Shown: positions 25,601-33,387, numbered from the stretch's first letter. The stretch: DNA of 33,387 nt from Umezawaea sp039922235 (GCA_039922235.1 JBDSAJ010000874.1:1-33387), one strand, 5' to 3'. The notes: generated by a model from the letters alone, not told the origin. Numbers and translations: made by a program.

Positions 25601-26599
25601 TCAGGGACTGAGCAGTGCGGGCTTGAGGTCGGTCCAGGTCCGCAGTGCGCAGGCCACCTCGGCGGACGTGACTCGTGGTGCGAAGGCGTGGATGTCGTGG
25701 ATCCGATCGCGCAGCACGCGTGATCGCCTGATGTCGTCGGCGGTCAGTGGTCGTCGGGTGCTCAGGCGCTCGGCTTCGGCGAAGGACTCCGCCATGGCGG
25801 TGAGCCACCGGTCCACGGCCGCGTCCACCTCGTGGTCACGTGCGGTGGACAGCGTTGCCAGCGCCGCGTCGGTGGCGGAGTCCACGCCTCGGTCGGCCGC
25901 GAGCCGGTCCAGCGCGCGCCGGAGGTGCTCAGCGGTTCCGGTCTGGGCGCGCAGGTAGTTCCACCAGTCGGTCCGTTCCGGGTCCGTGGCGGGGGAGTGG
26001 CGGTCGACCCAGACGGCGAGGTCGTCGTCGGAAAGCGTCCGCAGGTGCTTGACGCGGTCGGTGAACGCCCGGTGTTGGCCGCCGTAGCGCAGGGCCGCTG
26101 CCCCGCTGCCGCCGGTTCCGAGCACCTTCTCCACGAAGCCCGCCGGTTCCTGCCGTCCGGCGGCTTCGGGGTCGTCGAGGTAGAGGACGCTCATGCCGGT
26201 GGTGGGTTCGCGGCATTCGGCGTAGCCGGCGTTCGAGGGTCCGAGTCGTGGGACCTCGACCAGGTCGAAGCCGCGGGCCCGAACAGCCGTGCGCAGTTCG
26301 TCGAAGTCGAGCCGGGACCGGAACTCGCCGTAGCGGTCCACCACGGCGGCTCCGACCTGGTCGCCGCTGAAGAACGGCAAGCGGTGCGCTTGGGCGCCGA
26401 AGTAGGTCACGTGCCAGTCGTGCTGGGAACTGTCGCGCCACCAACCGAACTCGACCAGCCCACTGTCGGTGATCATCCCGGACGGTGCTCGGCTCGCCGG
26501 TCCGAGCACCTCCTCGACGTCGTTCAGCGTGCTCGTGTGGTCCAGGCCCAGCACGGTGCCGGTGACCAGGAGGTCCACGAAGAAGTCCAGGTCGTTCAC
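25601..26599 (-). CDS. Unidentified protein downstream of the two-component genes
   Basis: I do not recognise this 332-residue soluble protein. The N-terminal half (V-N-D-L-D-F-F onward, with L-N-D-V-E-E-V-L-G and F-G-W-W-R-D) resembles small actinobacterial proteins of unknown role whose first 120 residues form a mixed alpha/beta domain. The second half (about 195-332) is mostly helical and charged, with D-W-W-N-Y-L-R and two Arg-rich stretches. It has no signal peptide or membrane segment. The start is uncertain: a GTG at 26665 is in frame 15 bp after the response regulator, but codon choice becomes G/C-ended only from the GTG at 26599, which I prefer; neither has a ribosome-binding site. 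It may be co-transcribed with the regulator and kinase. Confidence 0.6.
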   Translation of the reverse strand: MNDLDFFVDLLVTGTVLGLDHTSTLNDVEEVLGPASRAPSGMITDSGLVEFGWWRDSSQHDWHVTYFGAQAHRLPFFSGDQVGAAVVDRYGEFRSRLDFDELRTAVRARGFDLVEVPRLGPSNAGYAECREPTTGMSVLYLDDPEAAGRQEPAGFVEKVLGTGGSGAAALRYGGQHRAFTDRVKHLRTLSDDDLAVWVDRHSPATDPERTDWWNYLRAQTGTAEHLRRALDRLAADRGVDSATDAALATLSTARDHEVDAAVDRWLTAMAESFAEAERLSTRRPLTADDIRRSRVLRDRIHDIHAFAPRVTSAEVACALRTWTDLKPALLSP

Positions 26600-26680
26600 C
26601 CGGACAGCGTGGCAGCGGGTGAACGACCTGTCGCCTGGATTCGCGTTTCGGACCGGCGGGTCCACGTCGCCGCCGACCGG

Positions 26681-27286
26681 TCAGAGCAGGCCTTGCCCGC
26701 GCGCGTTGGCGATGAGCTGGGCCCGGTTGCGGGCGGCGAGCTTGTGCATCACGGTCCGCAGGTAGGTCTTGACGGTGTTGATCGACAGGTTCAGCTCGGT
26801 GCCGATCTCGGGGTTGGTGTGCCCCGCCGCGACGAGCCGGAGGACGTCGTACTCGCGTGCGGTCACCGGTGCGCTGGACGAGGCGGACGTGCCGGTGTGG
26901 AAGGCGCCGGTGCGGGCGACGCAGCGGATCGCGTCGCGGACGGCTGCGCCTCCCGCGTGCTTCACCAGGATCCCGCAGGCACCGGCGGCCAGCGTCGGCG
27001 CGACGGCGGCGTGTTCGGGGAACGCGGTGAACAGCAGGATGCGGCTGTCCGGGCTGACCCGGCGCACTTCGGGCACGACGTCGGCGGCGAGGCAGTCCGG
27101 GAGCCGGAGGTCGAGCAGCACGATGTCGGGGCGTTCCGCGGCGCAGACGGTCACCGCGGCCGCGCCGGTGCCCGCGTGGCCGACGACGACCACGTCCGGG
27201 TACCGCTGCAACTGGGCCGCGACGCCGTCGTGGACGACCGGGTGGTCGTCCACGATCACGATCCGGGTCTGCGCGCGGGTCAGCAC
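26681..27286 (-). CDS. NarL/LuxR-family response regulator
   Basis: This 201-residue regulator has a receiver domain (about 8-120) with acidic pocket D-D at 13-14 and phospho-acceptor Asp59 in L-L-D-L, then a LuxR-type HTH (about 138-200: T-A-R-E-Y-D-V-L-R-L, and N-T-V-K-T-Y-L in the recognition helix). It is the partner of the kinase encoded just before it. The GTG start overlaps the kinase stop region by seven bases (27280-27286), so the two are translationally coupled. The frame is open further upstream, but that part is a shadow of the kinase. A likely target is the divergent promoter region at 28480-28590, where a large dyad sits. Confidence 0.88.
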   Translation of the reverse strand: MLTRAQTRIVIVDDHPVVHDGVAAQLQRYPDVVVVGHAGTGAAAVTVCAAERPDIVLLDLRLPDCLAADVVPEVRRVSPDSRILLFTAFPEHAAVAPTLAAGACGILVKHAGGAAVRDAIRCVARTGAFHTGTSASSSAPVTAREYDVLRLVAAGHTNPEIGTELNLSINTVKTYLRTVMHKLAARNRAQLIANARGQGLL

Positions 27287-28419
27287 GGCAACCGGGCCCG
27301 CCAGGCCGTGCCACCGTCCGGATCGGACACGACGCGGACGGAACCACCCAGCCTGCCGAGCGCTTCGGCGGTGCTGGTGAGGCCGAGTCCCGGCGTGTGG
27401 TCCGGGCGCAGGCCGACGCCGTCGTCGTGCACGGCGACCGTCAGCCACGGACCGCTGCGCCGCACCGACACCGTGACGGCGCAGGCGCAGGCGTGCTTCT
27501 CGACGTTCAGCAGTGCTTCGCGGACCGCGGTGAGGAGGACGTCCGATCGGGACGGTGCGAGTTCGGGCGGCTCTTCGTCGAGGATGACGAGTTCCGCCGG
27601 CAGGCCGGTGCGGTCGGCGAAAGCCGTGCAGTCGGCGCGCAGGGCGACGCCGAGCGCGAGCGCGGCAGGCGACGAGCGCAGCGTGCGCAACGACTCCCGC
27701 AGAGCGGTGGTCGCGTCCACGGCCTGCCGCTGGAGCCGGTCGAGCCGGGCACGCAGCTCGGGATCGGCCTGGGTGGTCTCGGCGAGGTCGGCCACGCCGG
27801 AGCCGATGGCGAACAGCAGCGCACCGACGCTGTCGTGCAGGTCGGCCGCGAGCCGCCGCCGCTCCTCGTGGACCGCGATCTCCCGACTCAGCCGGGCGCG
27901 TTCGGCGATCGAAACCGCCAGCGCGGCCTGTACCGCGATCGCCGACACGTGTTCGATGTCGCGGTCGCCGAACGTTCCTCCCTCACGCGGGCCGATGGCG
28001 AGGACGCCGAGCGGTTCCCCGTCGCGGAGCAGCGGGACGGCCAGCACCCGCCGCACCTCTTCGGCGGCCATGTGGCGGTCGAAGTCGTGGGTGATCTTCT
28101 GGCTGCCGAAGTAGTCGTCGACCCACTCGGCCCGCCCTGCCCGGTACACCTTGCCGGTCAGCCCAGTGTTGGGCGGCACCCGGAGCGCGCGGAGCACGCC
28201 GGTCCGGTCGCCGGCGACCTGGTCGAGCGTCAGCACGCCGTCCGCGTCGGGACTGGCCGTCCAGGCCACCTCCGAACCGACGGCGAGCAGCGCCAGTGCG
28301 CGCCGCAGCGCCTCGCCGCGGTCCAGCGCCGCGAGCAGGTCCGCGTACTGCTCCCCGAGGTCGAGGAGGGGGTGTTCCCGCACGCCCTCATCAAACACGC
28401 CCTCGCCTGCACCTGTCAC
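27280..28419 (-). CDS. GAF-domain sensor histidine kinase (HisKA_3 type)
   Basis: This protein of about 379 residues lacks membrane segments, so it senses a cytoplasmic signal. A GAF domain spans about 35-172, the dimerisation and phospho-acceptor helix carries His195 in A-D-L-H-D-S-V, and the ATPase domain has the N-box (Asn305 in E-A-L-L-N-V-E-K-H) and D-D-G-V-G-L. It should phosphorylate the overlapping response regulator. No heme or iron-sulfur motif is obvious in the GAF domain. The start is uncertain: I use the GTG at 28419, which overlaps the stop of an 11-codon ORF with an excellent ribosome-binding site; a GTG at 28482 in the same frame would add 21 residues. Confidence 0.82.
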   Translation of the reverse strand: MTGAGEGVFDEGVREHPLLDLGEQYADLLAALDRGEALRRALALLAVGSEVAWTASPDADGVLTLDQVAGDRTGVLRALRVPPNTGLTGKVYRAGRAEWVDDYFGSQKITHDFDRHMAAEEVRRVLAVPLLRDGEPLGVLAIGPREGGTFGDRDIEHVSAIAVQAALAVSIAERARLSREIAVHEERRRLAADLHDSVGALLFAIGSGVADLAETTQADPELRARLDRLQRQAVDATTALRESLRTLRSSPAALALGVALRADCTAFADRTGLPAELVILDEEPPELAPSRSDVLLTAVREALLNVEKHACACAVTVSVRRSGPWLTVAVHDDGVGLRPDHTPGLGLTSTAEALGRLGGSVRVVSDPDGGTAWRARLPC

Positions 28420-28451
28420 GACTGGAACCGGTCGATCAGAACGCGGCGCAT
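28416..28451 (-). CDS. Possible 11-residue leader ORF before the histidine kinase
   Basis: An ATG at 28451 is preceded by GAGGAGG at good spacing, the best ribosome-binding site in this area. It opens the frame M-R-R-V-L-I-D-R-F-Q-S. Its TGA overlaps the GTG at 28419 proposed for the kinase (GTGA). It could couple kinase translation, or may be chance if the kinase starts at 28482. No similarity is claimed. Confidence 0.3.
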   Translation of the reverse strand: MRRVLIDRFQS

Positions 28452-28501
28452 GATCGGGTACCTCCTCGTCGTCCCAGCTCACGACACCGCATCGGCGCTC
28501 G

Positions 28502-28533
28502 CCCCGGTACACCCGTTCGGGTGTGCCACGGGG
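28502..28533. promoter_or_regulatory. Large dyad in the kinase/hydrolase divergent region
   Basis: ACACCCG-TT-CGGGTGT (28509-28524) is a 7+2+7 inverted repeat. It extends outward with a T-G wobble and G-C pairs, then CCCC/GGGG after a two-base bulge, to cover 28502-28533. It sits about 58 bp before the hydrolase start and 50-80 bp upstream of the kinase, suitable for a regulator-binding site or a leader hairpin. Confidence 0.45.
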
Positions 28534-28590
28534 TGCCGCCGGTCTGCCAGGGTCCGGTCGCTCCCATCGCTGTGAGGAACGAGGCCACCA

Positions 28591-30288
28591 GTGCTTGACG
28601 TGACGATCGAACACGACGTGCCGGCTGCCATGCGCGACGGCGTCGTGCTGAGGGCCGATGTGTACCGGCCATCGGGAGACGGCCCGTGGCCCGTGCTGCT
28701 GGCGCGGCTGCCCTACGGCAAGAACACGCCGATGTTCGTGGGCTTCATGGACCTGGTCGGCAAAGCGCGGCGCGGATTCCTCGTCGTCGTCCAGGACACC
28801 AGGGGCCGCTACGCCTCGGACGGCGAGTGGGAGCCGTGGACGTTCGAGATGGACGACGGCTACGACACCGTCCGCTGGGCGGCGGCACTCCCTGGTTCGA
28901 ACGGGTCCGTCGGGATGTTCGGGGGCAGCTACTTCGGCAACACCCAGTGGATGGCCGCGCTCGCCAAGCCGCCGGAGCTGAAGGCGATCGCGCCGATGAT
29001 CACCTGGTCGGAGCCGGACGACGGGCTCTTCGCCCGCGGTGGTGCGAGCGAACTCGGGATCTCGGTGCCGTGGTCGCTCATGCAGGGCGTCGACACCCTG
29101 CTCCGCAGGCATGCCGACGATCCGATGGCGCAGGGGCAGGCGCTCATGGGGCTGCTCACCGACATCGACGCGGTCGCGAAGACCACGTACTGGGAGCTGC
29201 CCGCCGGTCACCACCCCGTCTTCGAACGGCACGGCATCCGGGAACTCGGCTTCGAACGGTCCCTGCGGGAGCCTGAGTGGAGCGACGCCTGCCGCGTCGC
29301 CGGGCGACAGGTGGAGGTCGACCTGCCGAGCCTGAACACCGGGGGCTGGTACGACATCTTCAGCCAGGGCACGCTCGACAACTTCACGGCGATGCGGGCG
29401 GCCGGTCGCCCGGCGAAGCTGGTCATGGGTCCGTGGTCGCACACGGGCACCATGGGCTACCTCGGCGACGTCAACTTCGGGATGGCCGCGAGCACGGAAC
29501 TCCTCGGCTTCCGCGGCAGGCTCGCCGACCTGGAGCTGAGCTGGTTCACCCAGTGGCTCGCGCCGGGCACCGCTGTCGACGAGGCGCCACGGCCCGAACT
29601 GCCGCCGGTCCTGTTGTTCGTCATGGGCACCAACCAGTGGCGCGAGGAACAGGAGTGGCCGCTCGCCCGAGCCGTCGACACCGACCTGTTCCTGCGCGCG
29701 GGTGACCGACTCTCCTTCGAGGCCCCCGGAGACGGGGAGGGAACCGACACGTTCACCTACGACCCGACCGACCCGGTGCCGACCACCGGCGGCAACCTGC
29801 TGATGTCGAACGAGTTCCCCGCGGGCCCGCTGGACCAGGCCAAGGTCGAGGCGCGGCCCGACGTGCTCGTCCACACCACCGACCCGCTCACCGAGGACAT
29901 CGAGGTCACCGGGCGCGTCCGGGCCTACCTCACCGCGGCGACCGACGCGCCGACGACCGACTGGGTCGTCCGCCTCTGCGACGTCGACACCGACGGCGTC
30001 TCGCGGAACATCGTCGACGGGATCATGCGCGCGGTGGCGCCGCCGGGCGAGTTCACCGAGCAGGTCGTCGACCTGTGGTCCACCAGCTACGTGTTCCGCG
30101 CCGGTCACCGCATCCGGGTGCACGTCACGTCGAGCAGCTTCCCGCGCTGGGACCGGAACCTGAACACCGGTGAGCCCATCGAGCGGGGAACGCGCTCGCG
30201 GCCTGCCCGCCAGCAGATCGCCCACGACGCGAGCAGACTGTCCCGCATCGTGCTCCCCGTGATCCCGGCTCCCACGAGAGGTCAGTAG
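28591..30288 (+). CDS. CocE/NonD-type alpha/beta-hydrolase (acyl esterase)
   Basis: This 565-residue protein has the cocaine-esterase/X-prolyl-dipeptidase fold. The N-terminal alpha/beta-hydrolase carries Ser113 in F-G-G-S-Y-F-G, Asp255 in G-G-W-Y-D and His284 in G-P-W-S-H, matching the cocaine esterase triad in order and motif. The C-terminal beta-sandwich (about 320-565) has the family T-x-P-L-T-x-D-I-x-V-T-G motif. There is no signal peptide, so it is probably cytoplasmic. It cleaves an ester or amide of unknown nature. The GTG start has GAGG in a suitable position upstream. The acyl-CoA ligase starts two bases after its stop, which suggests that the acid it releases is activated to a CoA thioester. 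Confidence 0.88.
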   Translation: MLDVTIEHDVPAAMRDGVVLRADVYRPSGDGPWPVLLARLPYGKNTPMFVGFMDLVGKARRGFLVVVQDTRGRYASDGEWEPWTFEMDDGYDTVRWAAALPGSNGSVGMFGGSYFGNTQWMAALAKPPELKAIAPMITWSEPDDGLFARGGASELGISVPWSLMQGVDTLLRRHADDPMAQGQALMGLLTDIDAVAKTTYWELPAGHHPVFERHGIRELGFERSLREPEWSDACRVAGRQVEVDLPSLNTGGWYDIFSQGTLDNFTAMRAAGRPAKLVMGPWSHTGTMGYLGDVNFGMAASTELLGFRGRLADLELSWFTQWLAPGTAVDEAPRPELPPVLLFVMGTNQWREEQEWPLARAVDTDLFLRAGDRLSFEAPGDGEGTDTFTYDPTDPVPTTGGNLLMSNEFPAGPLDQAKVEARPDVLVHTTDPLTEDIEVTGRVRAYLTAATDAPTTDWVVRLCDVDTDGVSRNIVDGIMRAVAPPGEFTEQVVDLWSTSYVFRAGHRIRVHVTSSSFPRWDRNLNTGEPIERGTRSRPARQQIAHDASRLSRIVLPVIPAPTRGQ

Positions 30289-30289
30289 C

Positions 30290-31957
30290 GTGAACAGCAG
30301 CCACCGCGCCCCAGCCAGGTCGTCCTACGCCTCCGGTCCCTCCGACGTGCCGCTGCTCGGCGACACCATCGGCGACAACTTCGACCGCACGGTCGCCGCG
30401 GACCCGGACCGCGAGGCACTGGTCGAGGTCCCGACGGGCAGGCGGTGGACCTACGCGCAACTGCGCGAGGACGTCGACGTCCTCGCACTGGGGTTGCTGG
30501 GGACCGGCGTGGCGAAGGGCGACCGGGTCGGCATCTGGGCGCCGAACGTGGCCGAGTGGACGCTGCTGCAGTACGCGACGGCGAAGATCGGCGCCGTCCT
30601 GGTCAACATCAACCCGAGCTACCGGACCCACGAGCTCGACTACGTGCTGAAGCAGGCCGGGATCTCCCTGCTGGTGTCGGCGCGGGCGTTCAAGACGTCG
30701 GACTACGCCGGGATGATCGAGGAGGTCCGCGGGAACTGCCCCCAGCTGCGCTCGGTGGTGCTGATCGGTTCGGGCGAGTGGGATCGGCTGCTGGAGGTCG
30801 GTCGAGCTGGGGACGCGGCCCGGCTGGTGAAGGCGGGTGCCGCGCTGTCGCCGGACGACCCGATCAACATCCAGTACACCTCCGGGACGACGGGCTTCCC
30901 GAAGGGTGCGACCCTGTCGCACCACAACATCCTCAACAACGGCTACCTCGTCGGCGCCCTCTGCGGCTACACGCCGGACGACCGGGTGTGCATCCCGGTG
31001 CCGTTCTACCACTGCTTCGGCATGGTGATGGGCAACCTGGCCTGCACCTCCCACGGCTGCACGATGGTCATCCCGGCGCAGGGCTTCGACCCGAAGTCGA
31101 CCCTGGAGGCGGTGGAACGGGAGCGGTGCACCTCGCTGTACGGGGTGCCGACGATGTTCATCGCCGAGCTCAACCACCCGGACTTCGCGTCCTACGACCT
31201 GTCATCCCTGCGCACCGGGATCATGGCCGGGTCGCCGTGCCCGGTGGAGGTGATGAAGCAGGTCGTGTCCAGGATGGGCATGGAGCAGGTCACCATCTGC
31301 TACGGCATGACCGAGACCAGCCCCGTCTCGACCCAGACGCGCGTGGACGACTCACTCGAACTGCGCGTCTCGACCGTCGGGCAGGTGCACCCGCACCTGG
31401 AGGTCAAGCTGATCGACCCGGTCACCGGTCTGACCGTGCCACGCGGCGAGCCGGGCGAACTGTGCACGCGCGGGTACTCGGTGATGCTGGGGTACTGGAA
31501 CGACGCGGAGCGGACCGCCGAGGTGATCGACGCCGCCCGGTGGATGCACACCGGCGACCTCGCGGTGATGGACGACGACGGGTACGTCAACATCACCGGC
31601 CGGATCAAGGACATGGTCATCCGCGGCGGGGAGAACATCTACCCCCGCGAGGTCGAGGAGTTCCTCTACGCCCACCCCGACATCGTCGACGCGCAGGTGA
31701 TCGGCGTGCCGGACGTCAAGTACGGCGAAGAGCTCTGCGCGTGGGTCAAGCTCCGCGACGGCGCGGGCGAGGTCACGGCCGAGAGCCTCCGGGCCTACGC
31801 CACGGGGAAGCTCGCGCACTACAAGATCCCGCGCTACGTCCTGGTCGTCGACGAGTTCCCGATGACCGTCACCGGTAAGGTCCGCAAGGTCGAGATGCGG
31901 GAGAAGTCCGTCCGGATGCTCGACCTGGGGGAGGCCGCCGCGGTCAGGAACGCGTGA
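30290..31957 (+). CDS. AMP-binding acyl-CoA synthetase (FadD-like)
   Basis: This 555-residue adenylate-forming enzyme activates a carboxylic acid with ATP and links it to CoA. All core motifs are present: the P-loop Y-T-S-G-T-T-G-F-P-K-G (196-206), Y-G-M-T-E (338-342), T-G-D (Asp423), G-R-I-K-D (438-441) and the C-terminal catalytic Lys530 in V-T-G-K. G-G-E-N-I-Y-P marks the medium/long-chain acyl-CoA synthetase group; the acyl chain cannot be predicted. Its GTG start is two bases after the CocE stop, so the two are one operon. It is convergent with the kinase-like gene at 31970, with only 12 bp between stops. Confidence 0.9.
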   Translation: MNSSHRAPARSSYASGPSDVPLLGDTIGDNFDRTVAADPDREALVEVPTGRRWTYAQLREDVDVLALGLLGTGVAKGDRVGIWAPNVAEWTLLQYATAKIGAVLVNINPSYRTHELDYVLKQAGISLLVSARAFKTSDYAGMIEEVRGNCPQLRSVVLIGSGEWDRLLEVGRAGDAARLVKAGAALSPDDPINIQYTSGTTGFPKGATLSHHNILNNGYLVGALCGYTPDDRVCIPVPFYHCFGMVMGNLACTSHGCTMVIPAQGFDPKSTLEAVERERCTSLYGVPTMFIAELNHPDFASYDLSSLRTGIMAGSPCPVEVMKQVVSRMGMEQVTICYGMTETSPVSTQTRVDDSLELRVSTVGQVHPHLEVKLIDPVTGLTVPRGEPGELCTRGYSVMLGYWNDAERTAEVIDAARWMHTGDLAVMDDDGYVNITGRIKDMVIRGGENIYPREVEEFLYAHPDIVDAQVIGVPDVKYGEELCAWVKLRDGAGEVTAESLRAYATGKLAHYKIPRYVLVVDEFPMTVTGKVRKVEMREKSVRMLDLGEAAAVRNA

Positions 31958-31969
31958 CGTGGACTGCGG

Positions 31970-32836
31970 CTAGCCCAATCGGTGCCGCACCCATCGGCGT
32001 ACGGCTTCGGTTGCCGTGGTGTGCGCGAACCTCCGTTCCCACATGCGGACCACGGAGGCCGCGAACGCCGTGAGCGCTTCGGGTGGCGCTGCCGCGAAGC
32101 CGTCGAACTGGCAGGCCCACTTCTCCGCTGCTTCGGGGTCGTGGCCCTCGGCGACGAGGCGGATGACCAGGAATGCCGGATCTACCCACGGTGCGGCGGT
32201 TCGCCACCACGCCCAGTCGATGATCTGCGCGCGATCGGAGACCAGGACGTTGGCAGGGTGCAGATCCGTGTGGGCGAGGCTGGAGCCCTCCAGGTAGCCG
32301 GGTGCGCGAACCGCCCACTCATCGAGCAGCCTGATGTTCTCCGTTGACCACGAGTCGGTCGTCAGTGGAGACCCGATCTCCGCCTCCAGCCTGCGGGCCC
32401 ACTGCTCGGACATGGACCGTCGCACAACGGGAGCCGGGGGCAGCGGGGTGCGGCCGATCTGCGCCACCGCGTCCGCGACCAAGGGCAGGTCCGCCGAATC
32501 AGGGGACAGGTCGGCGTGCCGCCCGGACACGTATTCGAACCCGAGCAGCAGCCACCCTTCCGCCTCCACGTGCCACAGCAGACGCGGCGCGAGCCCGTCA
32601 GGCAGGAACGGGTTCACGGCCATCTCGTTGCGATGCATCGACGACCAAGCCGATGACGCCGTCGTGATCCCCTTGCAGTACACCGGTCCGCTCTCGGTCC
32701 ACAGTGTCAAGGCCAGTTCGGAATTCCGGCCCGCACTCGGCGAATCGGTCTTCAACACCGGCCCGATGCTGCGCTCCACGGCTTGACGCACACCCTCGGG
32801 CAGGTCATACCAATCACGACGAACCTTCACCGACAT
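31970..32836 (-). CDS. APH-fold small-molecule kinase (aminoglycoside phosphotransferase family)
   Basis: This 288-residue protein has the protein-kinase-like APH fold: Lys55 in V-Y-C-K-G and Glu71 for ATP binding, the Brenner motif H-T-D-L-H-P-A-N with catalytic Asp191 and Asn196, and Asp207 in I-I-D-W for metal binding. The G-x-G loop is weak, as is usual in this family. It would phosphorylate a hydroxyl on a small molecule; resistance to an aminoglycoside cannot be claimed from these motifs alone, because many such proteins act on choline, sugars or unknown metabolites. The ATG at 32836 follows AGGACGAGG and lies seven bases after the stop of the next-upstream gene, so the two form an operon. 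Confidence 0.83.
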   Translation of the reverse strand: MSVKVRRDWYDLPEGVRQAVERSIGPVLKTDSPSAGRNSELALTLWTESGPVYCKGITTASSAWSSMHRNEMAVNPFLPDGLAPRLLWHVEAEGWLLLGFEYVSGRHADLSPDSADLPLVADAVAQIGRTPLPPAPVVRRSMSEQWARRLEAEIGSPLTTDSWSTENIRLLDEWAVRAPGYLEGSSLAHTDLHPANVLVSDRAQIIDWAWWRTAAPWVDPAFLVIRLVAEGHDPEAAEKWACQFDGFAAAPPEALTAFAASVVRMWERRFAHTTATEAVRRWVRHRLG

Positions 32837-32843
32837 CCTCGTC

Positions 32844-33323
32844 CTAGCAGTTGGGTGGGTCGCCTTGGCCGCAGTTGGCGCATCCGCTGTGGCACTGCGT
32901 GCAGTCACCAGGGGTAGTGATCCACAGGTCAGGGTCGACCGTGAACCCGGAGTCCACCATCGCCTCCACCGTAGGGGCGAGAACCTTCGCGGTCTCAGCT
33001 GACCCGCCGCTCGGAGAGGTGAACTCGTCCGGCGCGTGGTGGATGAAGTACCCGGCGACACGCTCGCAGAACTCGGCGCAGTCCTGGGTGTTCAGGATGA
33101 ACTGGTGCCACCCGAGGTCGACCCTCTTGCTCGGGCGAAGGTGCTGGCCGGGGTTGTCGACGCACGTCTTCAGGAAAGCGACGGCCTGGTCCACGATCCG
33201 CACGGCCTCGTCCCCGGTCATCCCGGCGCGCTCGTTGATCAATCGCACGGTGAGGCGAGATCGGAGGTCGTCCGAAACCAGCCCTTCAGCCCTGATCCAC
33301 CGATGTGATTCCGGGATGATCAT
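32844..33323 (-). CDS. Glycine-rich-domain-like (GRDP-type) protein with Cys-rich tail
   Basis: This 159-residue soluble protein contains L-G-W-H-Q-F-I-L at residues 70-77 and G-Y-F-I-H-H-A-P at 91-98, the two signatures of the glycine-rich-domain-containing protein family. The preceding helix (V-x-x-A-V-A-F-L) also fits. The C-terminal tail has five cysteines (141, 144, 148, 151, 159) in a CxxC-x3-CxxC-x7-C arrangement that could bind zinc or form disulfides. The molecular role of the family in bacteria is unknown to me. I chose the ATG at 33323, where similarity begins; the frame is open to the window edge (ATG at 33386), so a longer form is possible. It is co-transcribed with the APH-fold kinase. 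Confidence 0.65.
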   Translation of the reverse strand: MIIPESHRWIRAEGLVSDDLRSRLTVRLINERAGMTGDEAVRIVDQAVAFLKTCVDNPGQHLRPSKRVDLGWHQFILNTQDCAEFCERVAGYFIHHAPDEFTSPSGGSAETAKVLAPTVEAMVDSGFTVDPDLWITTPGDCTQCHSGCANCGQGDPPNC

Positions 33324-33387
33324 GTCGCGGTGTGTGGGTGATGGCCGGGGATGAGGACGTGCGTGATCCGCTGGTCTGTCCAGCATT

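Noticed and set aside
25395..25808. Possible small gene overlapping the end of the unidentified gene
   Set aside because: No ribosome-binding site, no recognisable motif, and it overlaps a better-supported gene on the same strand in another frame.
27280..30225. A 981-codon frame suggesting a kinase with a large N-terminal extension
   Set aside because: Everything upstream of about 28482 is antisense to the CocE-type hydrolase and lacks domain features.
31970..32836. Aminoglycoside resistance gene
   Set aside because: The APH fold is certain enough, but the family includes many unrelated kinases and no drug-specific motif is visible.

Overview
The window is high-GC DNA (strong G/C preference at third codon positions, many GTG starts) and looks like an actinomycete chromosome. 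The mix of a sugar-binding lipoprotein operon, LacI regulators, large multi-domain glycosidases, a GAF-type histidine kinase and a glycine-rich-domain protein suggests a Pseudonocardiales-type filamentous soil bacterium (Saccharothrix, Lentzea or Actinosynnema-like). The genus is inference only. I see no tRNA, rRNA, CRISPR array, transposase or phage gene.

Layout. (A) 1-1668: C-terminal part of a secreted-type, multi-CBM carbohydrate-active protein, followed by a strong hairpin terminator. (B) 1917-6671: first sugar operon, comprising a binding lipoprotein, two CUT1 permeases and a GH63/GH37-like (alpha/alpha)6 glycosidase. It has a promoter and a perfect 16-bp AACCGGTT-core operator. A convergent LacI regulator (6689-7699) carries a related operator at its own promoter. 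(C) 8013-12302: an ABC exporter half-transporter and a GH31 alpha-xylosidase. Between LacI-1 and the exporter lies a relic whose sequence, stop codon and hairpin match the 3' end of the GH5 gene further on.

(D) 12396-25432: the core of the window. A roughly 10-kb leftward gene chain (Tat-type sugar-binding lipoprotein, two permeases, LacI-2, GH42, GH43, secreted GH5-X2-CBM46) diverges from a GH3 beta-glucosidase-type enzyme. Each of the two divergent promoters carries an AAGCGCTT-core operator. With the GH31 alpha-xylosidase this makes a coherent set for a branched beta-glucan, most simply xyloglucan: GH5 cuts outside the cell, the transporter imports oligosaccharides, and GH31, GH42, GH43 and GH3 trim side chains and backbone inside. 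Neither importer has its own ATPase here, so a shared MsiK-type ATPase encoded elsewhere is expected.

(E) 25601-31957: an unidentified protein, a NarL-type response regulator and a GAF histidine kinase run leftward. They diverge from a CocE-type hydrolase and a FadD-like acyl-CoA ligase, which look like an ester-cleavage plus acid-activation pair. The divergent gap holds a large dyad and an 11-codon leader ORF that overlaps the proposed kinase start. (F) 31970-33323: a leftward pair made of a glycine-rich-domain-like protein with a Cys-rich tail and an APH-fold kinase.

The strongest novel-looking points are these: the two LacI regulators appear to use operators differing at one base per half-site, matching a single Arg/Ala difference in the recognition helix; the GH5-end relic; the unusual domain insert in GH3; and the small leader ORF and dyad at the two-component cassette.
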